Shown one piece after another: positions 1 to 8,667 of a stretch of DNA of 64,000 nucleotides. The DNA is from Sorangium cellulosum So0157-2. GTDB lineage: Bacteria; Myxococcota_A; Polyangia; Polyangiales; Polyangiaceae. How positions within the stretch are numbered: the first letter of the stretch is position 1; every line of letters starts with the position of its first letter. Under the pieces are notes generated by a model. That model saw only the letters and a program-made list of their open reading frames with translations, did not search any database and had not been told where the DNA came from. The translations under genes were made by a program, and so were the position numbers. Location of the stretch: assembly GCF_000418325.1 (NCBI RefSeq), contig NC_021658.1, positions 11,670,001-11,734,000 on the forward strand. The letters are read 5' to 3'.

Positions 1-1
1 G

Positions 2-223
2 TGGGTGCTGCCCGGCGGGCTCACGCGCGTCGCCCTCGTGGCCGGCTCGTACGTCGTCAACTCCAGCCAGGGCGGGGGCTCGAAGGACACCTGGGTCCTG
101 AAGGGCCCGGGGGACGGCGCGGAGCGGCCCCCGTCGGTCGGCGCCGCGGGCCCCGCGCCCGAGGCCGCGAGCAACGGCGCATCCGGCGCGCCGCCCCCGT
201 CCGACCCCACGGAGGCCCCGTGA
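2..223 (+). CDS. Circularly permuted ATP-grasp protein, C-terminal end (partial)
   Basis: The reading frame enters from the left edge and ends at TGA 221-223, leaving about 73 residues. The peptide LPGGLTRVAL followed by VVNSSQGGGSKDTWVL is the characteristic C-terminal block of the type-2 circularly permuted ATP-grasp family (old DUF404/DUF407), followed here by a Pro/Ala/Ser-rich tail. These enzymes are predicted amidoligases that form peptide-like bonds using ATP. The stop overlaps the GTG start of the alpha-E gene, so the two are translationally coupled. The co-occurrence of ATP-grasp, alpha-E, transglutaminase and amidotransferase domains is an established conserved neighbourhood. The actual substrate is unknown. 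Confidence 0.85.
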   Translation, partial: WVLPGGLTRVALVAGSYVVNSSQGGGSKDTWVLKGPGDGAERPPSVGAAGPAPEAASNGASGAPPPSDPTEAP

Positions 224-1254
224 TCTCCCGCGTCGCCGATCACTGCTTCTGGTTCGGCCGCTACCTCGAGCGGACCGAGAGCGTGGCCCGGATCCTCGCC
301 GTCACGCAGAACCTCGCGCTCGACGCCGAGCTCTCGCCGCACCAGTGCTGGCTGCCGGTCATCATCGTGGCCGGGCAGAAGGCCCACTTCGCCGAGGTGC
401 ACGGCGAGGACGCCGCGGCCGACGGCGAGCTCGTGCAGCGCTACATGAGCCTCGACGAGGACAACCCGACGAGCCTCCGCATCTCGAGCTCCGCGGCGCG
501 CTACAACGCGCGGTCGATCCGCGAGGTCGTCAGCCTCGAGGCGTGGGAGACCGTCAACGAGCTCCACCTCTGGATGAACAGCGACCAGGCGCTCGAGGAG
601 TTCAGGTCGAGCCGCTACGCCTTCTACCGGCGCGTGCGGCAGCTCACCCAGCTCTGCCTCGGGCTCACCCAGAGCACGATGCTCCACGACACGCCGCTCG
701 ATTTCATCTGGCTCGGCGTGCTGATCGAGCGCGTCGGGCAGACCGCGCGCACGCTCGACGTCCACCACCACGCCCTGACCGCCATGGAGCAGCCGGCGTC
801 CGACAGAAACGGCGCGGGGCAGGGCGGCGTGTCCCGGCGCCACCGGGTGGTGGAGACGGCGCTCTGGCTCTCGCTCCTCCGCGCCTGCTCCGGGTTCGAG
901 CCGTTCATGAAGCTGCACCAGGGTCAGGTGAACCCGCAGGCGGTCGCACAGTTCCTCCTCTTCGAGCCCCGCTTCCCGCGCTCGATCCGGCACTGCGTGC
1001 ACGCGGCGTTCGCCCGGCTCTGCGAGATCCGGCCGCCGGAGAGCGCGACCTTGCCCGGGGGCGAGAGCCTCACGCGGCTGCACCTCCTGCACCAGTGGGT
1101 CGCCGACAGGGCGGGCGAGCCGTTCGATCCGCTCGCGGTCCACGCGGCGCTCACCCATGTGGTCGACGAGACAGCCACGATCTGCGACGGTATCGGTCGC
1201 GAGCTGCTCGGTTACGGGCCGCCCGACAGCAGCCCCTCCGGAACGAGCCAGTAG
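220..1254 (+). CDS. Alpha-E domain protein (DUF403 family)
   Basis: I chose the GTG at 220 because it overlaps the upstream TGA (GTGA) and gives a 344-residue product starting VISRVADHCFWFGRYLERTE, the conserved opening of alpha-E proteins. The frame is open further upstream, but that part overlaps the ATP-grasp gene in another frame and is not coding. The protein is predicted all alpha-helical and cytoplasmic, and always accompanies the circularly permuted ATP-grasp enzyme; its biochemical role is not established. The gene is followed after 21 bases by the amidotransferase-transglutaminase gene, consistent with one operon. A low-complexity Ser/Pro/Gly tail ends the protein. Confidence 0.9.
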   Translation: MISRVADHCFWFGRYLERTESVARILAVTQNLALDAELSPHQCWLPVIIVAGQKAHFAEVHGEDAAADGELVQRYMSLDEDNPTSLRISSSAARYNARSIREVVSLEAWETVNELHLWMNSDQALEEFRSSRYAFYRRVRQLTQLCLGLTQSTMLHDTPLDFIWLGVLIERVGQTARTLDVHHHALTAMEQPASDRNGAGQGGVSRRHRVVETALWLSLLRACSGFEPFMKLHQGQVNPQAVAQFLLFEPRFPRSIRHCVHAAFARLCEIRPPESATLPGGESLTRLHLLHQWVADRAGEPFDPLAVHAALTHVVDETATICDGIGRELLGYGPPDSSPSGTSQ

Positions 1255-1275
1255 CCAAGACCCGCCGACGTATCC

Positions 1276-3021
1276 ATGCCGAATCTCCTCGCGATGTCGT
1301 TCGAGGGCGAGCTCGCCCCGTGCTTCGATCTCACGTGCCTGCGCCCCGGGGGCAAGCTGCCCGACGGCTGGGGCATCGGCTACTACCCGGGCGGCGAGCC
1401 GAGCGCCACGGTGCTCAAGGAGCCGGCGCCGCCGCAGGGGAGCATCCGCAGCGAGCTCGTGAAGGCGTGGGAGCACCTCGAGTCGTCGCTGCTCGTGCTG
1501 CACATCCGCACGGCGACGTGGGGCAGCATCAACGACGCCAACACGCAGCCGTTCAGCCGGAGCTGGGGCGGGCGCGACTGGCTGTTCGCGCACAGCGGCA
1601 GCCTTGTCGACCGGATCGAGGTCGATCCGAAGTCGCTCTTCCAGCCGGTCGGGTCGACGGACACGGAGCTCATCCTGTGCGAGCTGCTCCGCTGGATGGC
1701 GTCCGAGGGCCTCCGGAGCCTCGGCGACATCGATCCGGCGGTCCTGCGCGACTGGTTCGACGAGATGAACGAGCATGGCCCGCTCACGTCGGTGCTGGCC
1801 GACGGCCGCGACCTCGTCGTCTACGCGGATCGCGATCGCGAGGGGGACGCGTTCCTGTGGGAGGTGCTGCCGCCGTACGAGCGGCTCGCGTTCGGGGACG
1901 AGGACCTCGAGGTCGATCTCAGCCGCCGGGGGGTCAAGAGCCGCAAGGGCGTCATCGTCTCGTCGGAGGAGCTCAAGGTCCACGCGGGGGCGCAGCCCGC
2001 GACCTGGACGCGCGTCCCTCCGGGCCACCTCGTGGTGCTGCGGCAGGGCGCGCTGCGGGCCAGGGCGACCCCGCGCACCGATGGCCGTCGGCCGTCGCCG
2101 TCGGCGCCGCCGCTCTCGTCGCGCCCGGTCCGCCGCCCGACGCACGCGCCGATCCGCCGCTTCCAGGTGGTGCACCGCACGGCGTACCAGTACGCGACCG
2201 CGGTCGAGCGCAGCACGCACCTCCTGCGGCTGACGCCGGCGCACGACCGGCTGCAGGCGCTGCTCCACAACGAGATCAACCTGTCGGTCGAGGGCCAGCA
2301 GCGCGATTACGACGACGTCTTCGGCAACCGCGCGCGGCGGGTGCTGCTCGACACGCCGTTCAAGGAGCTCATCATCGAGTCGAAGTCGCGGGTGGAGCTG
2401 CTCGACACCGATCCGCTGAGCTTCCGCCCGCTGCGCGCCCGCTCGACGATCCCGCTCGTGTGGATGCCGTGGCAGCGGCAGATCCTGCAGCCGTTCCTCC
2501 TGCCGCCGGAGCTGGCGGAGAGCGAGCTCGCGGAGCTCATCGAGTACGCGATGACGTTCGTCGAGCGGAACGACTACGACCTGCTCGACACGCTGCTCGA
2601 CCTGAACGCGTCGATCTTCCAGGAGTACGAGTACAAGCAGGGGGCGACGAACGTGCTCACGACGGCGTTCGACGTGTACGCGAACCGCCGCGGCGTGTGC
2701 CAGGATTTCACGAACCTGTTCATCTGCCTGACGCGGCTGCTCGGCGTGCCGTCGCGCTACGTGTGCGGGTACATCTACACGGGGCCGAAGCACGAGAACC
2801 ACCGGCAGGGCGAGGCGTCGCACGCCTGGGTGCAGGTGTACCTGCCGGAGATCGGCTGGAAGGGCTTCGACCCGACGAACGGGATCCTGACCCAGACCGA
2901 GCACATCCGCGTCGCGGTCGGGCGCAACTACATGGACGCGACGCCGACCTCGGGCACCATCTTCGTCGGGGGTGGTGCGGAGCGCCTCGAGGTCGACGTG
3001 CGGGTCGAGCCGATCGATTGA
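1276..3021 (+). CDS. Class II glutamine amidotransferase-like / transglutaminase-like fusion protein
   Basis: The 581-residue product has two parts. Residues 1 to about 260 resemble class II (NTN) glutamine amidotransferases of the YafJ/GATase_4 type (GWGIGYYPGG, HIRTATWG, FAHSGSL). Residues about 295-581 are a bacterial transglutaminase-like unit: an N-terminal beta domain (RRFQVVHRTAYQYATAVERS) and a papain-like core with Cys475 (GVCQDFTNLF), His516 (SHAWVQVYL) and Asp532 (DPTNG). A Pro/Arg-rich linker joins them. Such proteins are predicted to cleave or transfer peptide-like products of the neighbouring ATP-grasp enzyme. Oddly, residue 2 is Pro where class II amidotransferases carry the N-terminal nucleophilic Cys, so the first domain may be inactive. 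The transglutaminase triad looks intact. Confidence 0.88.
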   Translation: MPNLLAMSFEGELAPCFDLTCLRPGGKLPDGWGIGYYPGGEPSATVLKEPAPPQGSIRSELVKAWEHLESSLLVLHIRTATWGSINDANTQPFSRSWGGRDWLFAHSGSLVDRIEVDPKSLFQPVGSTDTELILCELLRWMASEGLRSLGDIDPAVLRDWFDEMNEHGPLTSVLADGRDLVVYADRDREGDAFLWEVLPPYERLAFGDEDLEVDLSRRGVKSRKGVIVSSEELKVHAGAQPATWTRVPPGHLVVLRQGALRARATPRTDGRRPSPSAPPLSSRPVRRPTHAPIRRFQVVHRTAYQYATAVERSTHLLRLTPAHDRLQALLHNEINLSVEGQQRDYDDVFGNRARRVLLDTPFKELIIESKSRVELLDTDPLSFRPLRARSTIPLVWMPWQRQILQPFLLPPELAESELAELIEYAMTFVERNDYDLLDTLLDLNASIFQEYEYKQGATNVLTTAFDVYANRRGVCQDFTNLFICLTRLLGVPSRYVCGYIYTGPKHENHRQGEASHAWVQVYLPEIGWKGFDPTNGILTQTEHIRVAVGRNYMDATPTSGTIFVGGGAERLEVDVRVEPID

Positions 3022-3070
3022 GGGAGAGCGCGGCTCAGGGCCGCTGAGGGAGGGCGCGGCTCAGGGCCGC
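3019..3070. repeat. 26-bp tandem duplication holding the stop codons of two convergent genes
   Basis: Copy 1 is 3019-3044 and copy 2 is 3045-3070, differing at one base (AGAG versus AGGG). The plus-strand transglutaminase gene stops at TGA in copy 1, and the minus-strand GH81 gene stops at TCA (TGA on its strand) in copy 2. Each copy contains a CTCAG-GGCCG-CTGAG-like short hairpin across the junction, which could act as a weak bidirectional terminator, but there is no T tract. Confidence 0.8.
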
Positions 3071-5205
3071 GTGGCGATCCAGTAGAGGAGCGCCGTCCGG
3101 CTGAGGCCGTCGTCGAGCGCGGTCTGCTCCTGCGCCTCCTCCCAGGCCGCCTCCTTGTCGACGGTCGCGTGCGCCGCGATGAGGAAGGCGTTCCACGGGT
3201 CCTCCGCGCCCGGCGAGACAGCCTCCATCGCCGGCCACGCGTAGCTGATCCACGCCTTCGAGATCAGCGACTCCGAGATCGGCGTGATCGGGAGCATCTG
3301 GATGCCATAGACGTACTCCGGGTTCTCCCCGAACCACGTCCCGAAGTCGGCCTTCGTGGACCAGAGGACGCCGACGGCGCCGTTCTCCTTGAAGGGCACG
3401 TCATAGACGGTGCCGTTCGAGGTGATCTGCCAGTAGGTCTGCGCGGAGGCCGTCTCCATGGCGAGGAGCACCCGGCCGATGTTCTTCACGTCGTCGTTGT
3501 CGAGCGCCTCGCCGAGCAGCTTCATGCTGTACCAGGCGTTGACGGCCTCGGACGTCGACTCCTGGTTGCGGCCGTCCGCGAACGGGAACAGCCCCGAAGC
3601 CCACGAGTGCCCCCTGAACCAATCCATGCTGCGGAACGGCGTGAAATGCGGGTCCTTCGCGCTCGGGTTCGCGATGTCGCGGACGAGCCAGAGCACCTTG
3701 TCGGCGTACTCGTCGCGCCAGTCCGCGTCGGACTTCGCCAGGACGGCCGCGGCATAGAGGAAGTAGCCGTAGTGGAAGTGGTGATCGTTGTAATACCCCT
3801 GGCCGAAGTCGGCGGTCTCGCTCTCCAGGCCCTTGGTCGTCACGATGCCGCCCCAGGACGTGTCGTAGACGAAGGGGTTCTCGTTCTCGCCGTTGAGCCA
3901 CGGGTTGAGCTTCGACTTGAGCCGCGCCCTGAGCTCCTCGGCGAGGTCCTCCTTCTCGACCGCCTCGGCGATCTGCGCGAGGCGCGCCAGCTTCGCGATC
4001 TGCTTGCCCCCGAAATAGGGGTCCACGCCGGCGACGTCCTGAGCGGGGGTGAACGACCGCTCCTCCTCGAGCGCGTCCACGACGATCTCGCTCCAGTCGT
4101 CGGAGACGCGGCGCGGCGAGTCCCAGCCGATCGTGCTGAGCGGGTACTCGAGCTCCCAGCTCGCCCCGGAGATGCCCTTCATCTCGCCGATCACGGTCGG
4201 GTACGTGATGTCCGCGCCCTTCGCCATCTCGAGCCGGTCCAGGTGGTGCGGGAGGGCCATGGTCAGGAGATCGCCCTCTCCCTCCGTCTTCCAGACGAAG
4301 CGCACCGAGGCGGTGTCCTCGGTGACCGTCGCCTCGACGTCGCCGCCGACCGGGATGACGGCGGCGTGCTTGTCGAGCTCCGCCGCCGCGTTCGGCCCCG
4401 GCACGAGCGCGAGGCGGAGCGAGCCCTCGTACGGCGCGCGCGCCGCCATGGAGAGCGCGTCCCACTCGAGGGTGATCTCGGGGAACGCGTAGAGGACCCA
4501 CGTCTGACCGTTGTTGAGCGAGATCTCGAATCGATCGCCGGTGACCTCGGTCGGGCTCGTCGACTCGCCGTTCACCGCGGTGATCGCCACGCCGTCGCCG
4601 GCGCGCACGGACGGGCGGAGCCCGGCGTAGGTGGTCGTGACATAGGGCATCCCGTAGACGATGGGCGCGGTCATGGTGCCGCCCTGCGCCTTCCACTCCA
4701 CGGTGACCGAGAGCAGGTCGGACGACGTGACCGCGTGGCCGGAGAAGGCCTCGCGCGCGCTCAGGGCGAGGTGCGAGACATCCGCCGTCGTGACGGACGC
4801 CTTCGCGACCGCGACGTCCGGCCGGGAGATCGACAGCGCCTGTCCGAGCGCCTTGAGGTCGTACGGCGCGGCGTTGATCCGCTGATCGCCGGCGCCGAGC
4901 ACGAAGTTCATCCAGGTGGCGTTCGTGGGGAGCGGGGCCTTCAGATCGGTCAGGGCAGCGCTCGGCTCGAGCGGGTGCGCCGACTGCTCGAACTCCGGCT
5001 CGACCTTCGACAGCGGCTTGTCGCGATCGAGCTCCCACGTCTCGATCATCACGCCGCCGGCGCCGCCGTCGCCCCCTCCGCCGCCTCCCCCGCCGTCATT
5101 GTTGGTCGGCGGGGGCGGCGGGGTCTCGTCGTCGCCGCAGGCGGCGATGGCGCACAGGCAGCTCAGCAACGTGAAAGTCCGTAGCATCGGATGCTTCAAC
5201 ATCAT
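3061..5205 (-). CDS. Secreted glycoside hydrolase family 81 endo-1,3-beta-glucanase (lipoprotein)
   Basis: The 714-residue product begins with a hydrophobic signal ending in a lipobox (CAIAAC), then a Pro/Gly-rich linker (TPPPPPTNN, poly-Gly). The C-terminal third carries the GH81 signature: YNDHHFHYGY, RDIANPSAKD, FRGHSWASGLF and GRNQESTSEAVNAWY, where the Asp of YND and the Glu residues of QESTSEA correspond to family active-site residues. The expected activity is hydrolysis of beta-1,3-glucans such as fungal or oomycete walls, at the cell surface. Length fits the family. A purine-rich RBS (GGGAG) lies about 9 bases before the ATG at 5205; a second ATG follows immediately. It is convergent with the amidoligase operon. 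Confidence 0.9.
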   Translation of the reverse strand: MMLKHPMLRTFTLLSCLCAIAACGDDETPPPPPTNNDGGGGGGGGDGGAGGVMIETWELDRDKPLSKVEPEFEQSAHPLEPSAALTDLKAPLPTNATWMNFVLGAGDQRINAAPYDLKALGQALSISRPDVAVAKASVTTADVSHLALSAREAFSGHAVTSSDLLSVTVEWKAQGGTMTAPIVYGMPYVTTTYAGLRPSVRAGDGVAITAVNGESTSPTEVTGDRFEISLNNGQTWVLYAFPEITLEWDALSMAARAPYEGSLRLALVPGPNAAAELDKHAAVIPVGGDVEATVTEDTASVRFVWKTEGEGDLLTMALPHHLDRLEMAKGADITYPTVIGEMKGISGASWELEYPLSTIGWDSPRRVSDDWSEIVVDALEEERSFTPAQDVAGVDPYFGGKQIAKLARLAQIAEAVEKEDLAEELRARLKSKLNPWLNGENENPFVYDTSWGGIVTTKGLESETADFGQGYYNDHHFHYGYFLYAAAVLAKSDADWRDEYADKVLWLVRDIANPSAKDPHFTPFRSMDWFRGHSWASGLFPFADGRNQESTSEAVNAWYSMKLLGEALDNDDVKNIGRVLLAMETASAQTYWQITSNGTVYDVPFKENGAVGVLWSTKADFGTWFGENPEYVYGIQMLPITPISESLISKAWISYAWPAMEAVSPGAEDPWNAFLIAAHATVDKEAAWEEAQEQTALDDGLSRTALLYWIATRP

Positions 5206-5560
5206 TCTCTTGCTCCCTCGCTCCAGCGCTCATCGCTCCACCTGATGTGAAGCGGATCGAGAGATGAGCCCTGGTGTCGTGGTAATTTCATCGATTTGCA
5301 AGCAACGGAGCAAGATTCTTTCACGAAGCGCCGGGCCCGTCCAGCCTGGCGAGCGCGGCGGACGCCGCGCGCGAAGCCGTCGCGACCTCATCAATCCGGC
5401 GATCGCCGTCCCACAGGCCGCGAATCGCTACGTCATTGTCCGACGGTCGCGAGCGCGCCTGCCCGGAGGGCAGCTCGCATGAACGCGGTAAACTAGCAAG
5501 TTTATTGATATTTCGTCGCACATCCCCGCCCTCGCGTCCCCGCCCGCGTCGGGCGGCGCG
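5206..5560. other. Intergenic region, likely promoter of the GH81 gene
   Basis: No gene is supported here. The small frames are shadows with atypical codon use. A short AT-richer patch around 5490-5515 (AGTTTATTGATATTTCG) contrasts with the surrounding DNA, and the GH81 RBS sits at the left edge. I see no convincing promoter boxes. Confidence 0.4.
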
Positions 5561-6160
5561 TCATCGGGGCTTGGCAGCGGGCTTTGCGGGCGCCTTGGCG
5601 GCGGCCTTCTTCGCGGGCGCCTTGGCGGCGCTCTTCGCGGGCGCCTTGGCGGCTGCGCTCTTCGAGGCGTCGCGGCGCGCGGGCGGCGCCCCGGGCGCGT
5701 CGCCGCCGCGCACGAGCGCGAGGACGGCGTCGGCGTGGCCGTCGACCTTCACGCCGCTGAAGACGTGCTTCACCTCGCGGTCGGGACCGATGATGAACGT
5801 GCTCCGGATCGTGCCCGTCACCTTCTTGCCGTACATCGTCTTCTCGCCGTAGGCGCCGTAGGCGTCGTGCGCGACGAGGTCCGGATCGCTGAGGAGCGTC
5901 ACCTCGAGATCGTATTTGTCCCTGAACTTCCGGTGGCGATCGACGGAGTCACGGGAGACGCCGAGCACGACGGCGCCGGCCTCGGCGAACGCGTCGAGCC
6001 CGGCGGAGAAGGCCTGGGCCTCCCGGGTGCAGCCGGGGGTGTCGTCCTTCGGATAGAAGTAGAGGACGACCGTCTTGCCCGGGAAATCGGCGAGGCCTAC
6101 CTTCTTGCCGCTGTCGCTCTCGAGGGAGAAGTCCGGGGCACGGTCGCCTACGTTCACCAT
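5561..6160 (-). CDS. bcp: Peroxiredoxin (BCP/PrxQ type) with Lys/Ala/Pro-rich C-terminal tail
   Basis: The start is ATG 6160, with GGAG 7 bases upstream, giving 199 residues (MVNVGDRAPDFSLESDSG). The frame stays open much further but lacks coding character there. The thioredoxin fold carries YPKDDTPGCT with the peroxidatic Cys44 and Thr41. It reduces hydroperoxides in the cytoplasm with thioredoxin as donor. In E. coli BCP a resolving Cys lies five residues later; here that position is Ala (CTREAQAF) and no other Cys is seen, so it may work as a 1-Cys enzyme. Residues about 160-199 form an Ala/Lys/Pro repeat tail resembling bacterial histone H1-like tails, unusual for a peroxiredoxin. Confidence 0.92.
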   Translation of the reverse strand: MVNVGDRAPDFSLESDSGKKVGLADFPGKTVVLYFYPKDDTPGCTREAQAFSAGLDAFAEAGAVVLGVSRDSVDRHRKFRDKYDLEVTLLSDPDLVAHDAYGAYGEKTMYGKKVTGTIRSTFIIGPDREVKHVFSGVKVDGHADAVLALVRGGDAPGAPPARRDASKSAAAKAPAKSAAKAPAKKAAAKAPAKPAAKPR

Positions 6161-6330
6161 CGCTCGCTCCTTGTCTGCTCGGGCGCAGGGAGGACTGACC
6201 CCCTCCGGCGCCGCGGCGGGCACGATACACGCGGCGTCGCCGGCGCACCACAGAGCTGCCCCGGGACCGCGCCCGGGGCCGGTCCGAGGCGGCGAGTCGG
6301 CGTGGCCTCGGCCCCGGAGGCGCGGGGGCG

Positions 6331-7194
6331 TCAGGGCCAGCCCGGATCCGGCTCGGGCGGCGCGTGAATTCCGTCCCAGAGCGCCCGCACGGCGGGGGCG
6401 GGCCACGCCTCCCGGAGCCGCGGCCGCGGCGGGCCGCCCCACGGCGCCCAGGAGCCGTCGTGCGGGTGCCGGCGCGCCCACTCGTACATCGCGTCGCGCG
6501 CGGCGCGGTCCGCCATGGCGTCGTAGATGCGCATCCCGGCGGCGATGCGCCGGTCGAGGAGCGCGAAGCCGCCGACCCGGATCGGCGCCTGCGCGCACGG
6601 CAGCACGACCGGGGTCTCCTGCCCCAGCGCCTCGGCGAGCGCGAGGAGCGCCCGCGCGTTGGAGAACCGGGGGTGGTGCACGACGCGCCGCTCGATGAGG
6701 TTCTGCTCGTTGGTCACGAGATCTCGCACGAGGGCGCGCTCGAGCGCGCCGTGCGGCTGGCCGGCCAGCCGCGCGGCCTCGTGCCTGGCCCACGCGTCGC
6801 GGACGAACTGCGAGCACCGGCCCGGCCGGAGCTCGGCGCTCTGCCCGAGCAGGTGGTGGAGCACATGATACCAGGCGTCGAAGAAGATGAGGTGATTGGC
6901 GCGCTCCAGGAAGAGGAAGCTCTCCCGCAGCGCCGACGGGGCGATCGCGCCCTCGCGGCGGTCCAGGGCCGCCGCGATCTCGGTCATCAGGGCGCCCGCG
7001 TTGCGCGATACGAGGTGCGCCATGAGCAGCCAGGGCAGATCCGGCGGATGGGCGCGGGTGAGCGCGTAGAGCTCCAGGTAGCTCTCCGTGCGCGCCACGT
7101 TGTCGACGTTTCGCGCGTCGAGCTCGTCGAGCAGCGCCGTGAGGCGCGCTGTGCCGATGCGGCCCGACGCTTCCGAGCACACCATCTCGACCAT
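6331..7194 (-). CDS. DUF2515-like protein of unknown function
   Basis: With ATG 7194 the product has 287 residues (MVEMVCSEASGRIGTARL). Motifs LLMAHLVSRNAGALMTE and RESFLFLERANHLIFFDAW resemble the DUF2515 family known from Bacillus (YppC-like). The protein is predicted soluble and mostly helical, without signal peptide. The frame is open up to 7437, but that extension is Arg-rich shadow sequence. The RBS is weak, so the exact start is uncertain (7185 is also possible). It is divergent from the thiolase gene; nothing in the context explains its role. Family assignment is from memory of the motifs. Confidence 0.7.
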   Translation of the reverse strand: MVEMVCSEASGRIGTARLTALLDELDARNVDNVARTESYLELYALTRAHPPDLPWLLMAHLVSRNAGALMTEIAAALDRREGAIAPSALRESFLFLERANHLIFFDAWYHVLHHLLGQSAELRPGRCSQFVRDAWARHEAARLAGQPHGALERALVRDLVTNEQNLIERRVVHHPRFSNARALLALAEALGQETPVVLPCAQAPIRVGGFALLDRRIAAGMRIYDAMADRAARDAMYEWARRHPHDGSWAPWGGPPRPRLREAWPAPAVRALWDGIHAPPEPDPGWP

Positions 7195-7482
7195 ACCGGG
7201 CGCTCTGCATGAGGCCGGCCACGTCGACTCCGCAGCTTTCCGGATTTCCTCGCGCCGGCGACGGCGGAGCGAAGAGCCCGGCCGGCGGGGAGCGCGGAGG
7301 GTGGCGGAGGGTGAACCGATGTGACGATGCGAACGCCGCCTGGCAGCGCGGCGGAGGAGCGCCCTGGGCCGGCTTGCCGCAGCGGGGCGGCCGAGGTACC
7401 AACAGGCACATTCGCACGACGCGCCGGACCGCGTCATCGCGCGTCGTCGAAGGAAACGACACCCGCGCCGCCGGAGGAGATC

Positions 7483-8667
7483 ATGACCCTACCCGTCCCC
7501 GTGTACATCGTCGCAGCGGCCCGGACGCCGATCGGCGCGTTCCAGGGAGCGCTCTCGCCCTTGCCCGCCCCCCGCCTGGGCGAGGTCGCCATCCGGGCGG
7601 CCCTCGAGCGGGCGAGCCTCTCTCCCGACGCCGTGGGGGAGGTCTTCCTGGGCAATGTCCTGTCCGCCGGCATCGGGCAGGCTCCGGCCCGGCAGGCCGC
7701 CATCTATGCCGGCATCCCGAGCAAGGTCCCGGCCACCACGGTGAGCAAGGTGTGCGGCTCGGGGCTCCAGGCGGTCATCTTCGGCGCGAAGACGGTGGCG
7801 CTCGGCGACGCGGACGTGGTGGTCGCCGGCGGCATGGAGTCGATGTCGAACGTGCCTTACTACCTCCCGCAGGCGCGCTCCGGCTACCGCATGGGCGACG
7901 GCAAGCTCGTGGACGGGATGATCCACGACGGCCTCTGGGACCCGTACGGCAACTTCCACATGGGCACGGCGGGCGAGGCGTGCGCCAAGGAGCACGGCTT
8001 CTCGCGCGAGGCGCAGGACGAGTACGCGAGGGAGAGCTTCCGCCGGGCGCTCGCGGCGCAGCGCGAGGGGCTGTTCGCCGCGGAGATCGCGCCCGTCGCC
8101 GTCCCGCAGAAGAAGGGCGACGCGGTGGTCGTGAAGGACGACGAGGGCCCGCCGGCCGGCAAGCCCGAGAAGTTCGCCTCGCTGAGGCCCGCCTTCCAGA
8201 AGGACGGCACGATCACCGCGGCCAACGCCTCGTCGATCAACGACGGCGCGAGCGCGCTCGTCCTGGCGAGCGAGCGGGCCGTGAAGGAGCACAAGCTCAC
8301 GCCGCTCGCGCGGATCGTCGGCTACGGCGGCGCCGCGCAGGCGCCCGAGTGGTTCACCACGGCGCCGGCGGCGGCGATCGCGAACACCACGAAGAAGCTC
8401 GGCCTGACGACGGACCAGATCGACCTCTACGAGGTGAACGAGGCGTTCGCGGTGGTGGCGCTCGCCGTGAACAAGCTCGCCGGGATCGACGCCCAGCGGG
8501 TCAACGTCCGCGGCGGCGCGGTCGCGCTCGGCCACCCGATCGGCGCGAGCGGGGCGCGCATCCTGACGACGCTGCTCTACGCCATGAAGGACCGGGGCGC
8601 GAAGCGCGGCCTCGCCACGCTGTGCATCGGCGGCGGCGAGGCGCTCGCGGTCGTCGTGGAGCGGTGA
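7483..8667 (+). CDS. Acetyl-CoA C-acetyltransferase (thiolase)
   Basis: ATG 7483 is preceded by a strong GGAGGAG RBS and gives 394 residues, the normal thiolase length. The active-site residues are visible: Cys91 in KVCGSGLQA, the NEAFA block, His in GHPIGASGAR and the C-terminal Cys in CIGGGEA. The enzyme condenses two acetyl-CoA or cleaves acetoacetyl-CoA, serving fatty acid degradation or PHB/mevalonate-type routes. The stop overlaps the GTG start of the metallo-hydrolase gene (GTGA), indicating coupled translation. The biosynthetic or degradative direction cannot be decided from the sequence. Confidence 0.95.
   Translation: MTLPVPVYIVAAARTPIGAFQGALSPLPAPRLGEVAIRAALERASLSPDAVGEVFLGNVLSAGIGQAPARQAAIYAGIPSKVPATTVSKVCGSGLQAVIFGAKTVALGDADVVVAGGMESMSNVPYYLPQARSGYRMGDGKLVDGMIHDGLWDPYGNFHMGTAGEACAKEHGFSREAQDEYARESFRRALAAQREGLFAAEIAPVAVPQKKGDAVVVKDDEGPPAGKPEKFASLRPAFQKDGTITAANASSINDGASALVLASERAVKEHKLTPLARIVGYGGAAQAPEWFTTAPAAAIANTTKKLGLTTDQIDLYEVNEAFAVVALAVNKLAGIDAQRVNVRGGAVALGHPIGASGARILTTLLYAMKDRGAKRGLATLCIGGGEALAVVVER

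Noticed and set aside
1..219. Upstream extension of the alpha-E frame
   Set aside because: It overlaps the ATP-grasp C-terminus in another frame, is Arg/Gly-rich, and the GTG at 220 fits the known family start.
6161..7462. Long N-terminal extension of the peroxiredoxin frame
   Set aside because: It is antisense-like and Arg/Pro-rich, overlaps the DUF2515-like gene, and a good RBS and family start exist at 6160.
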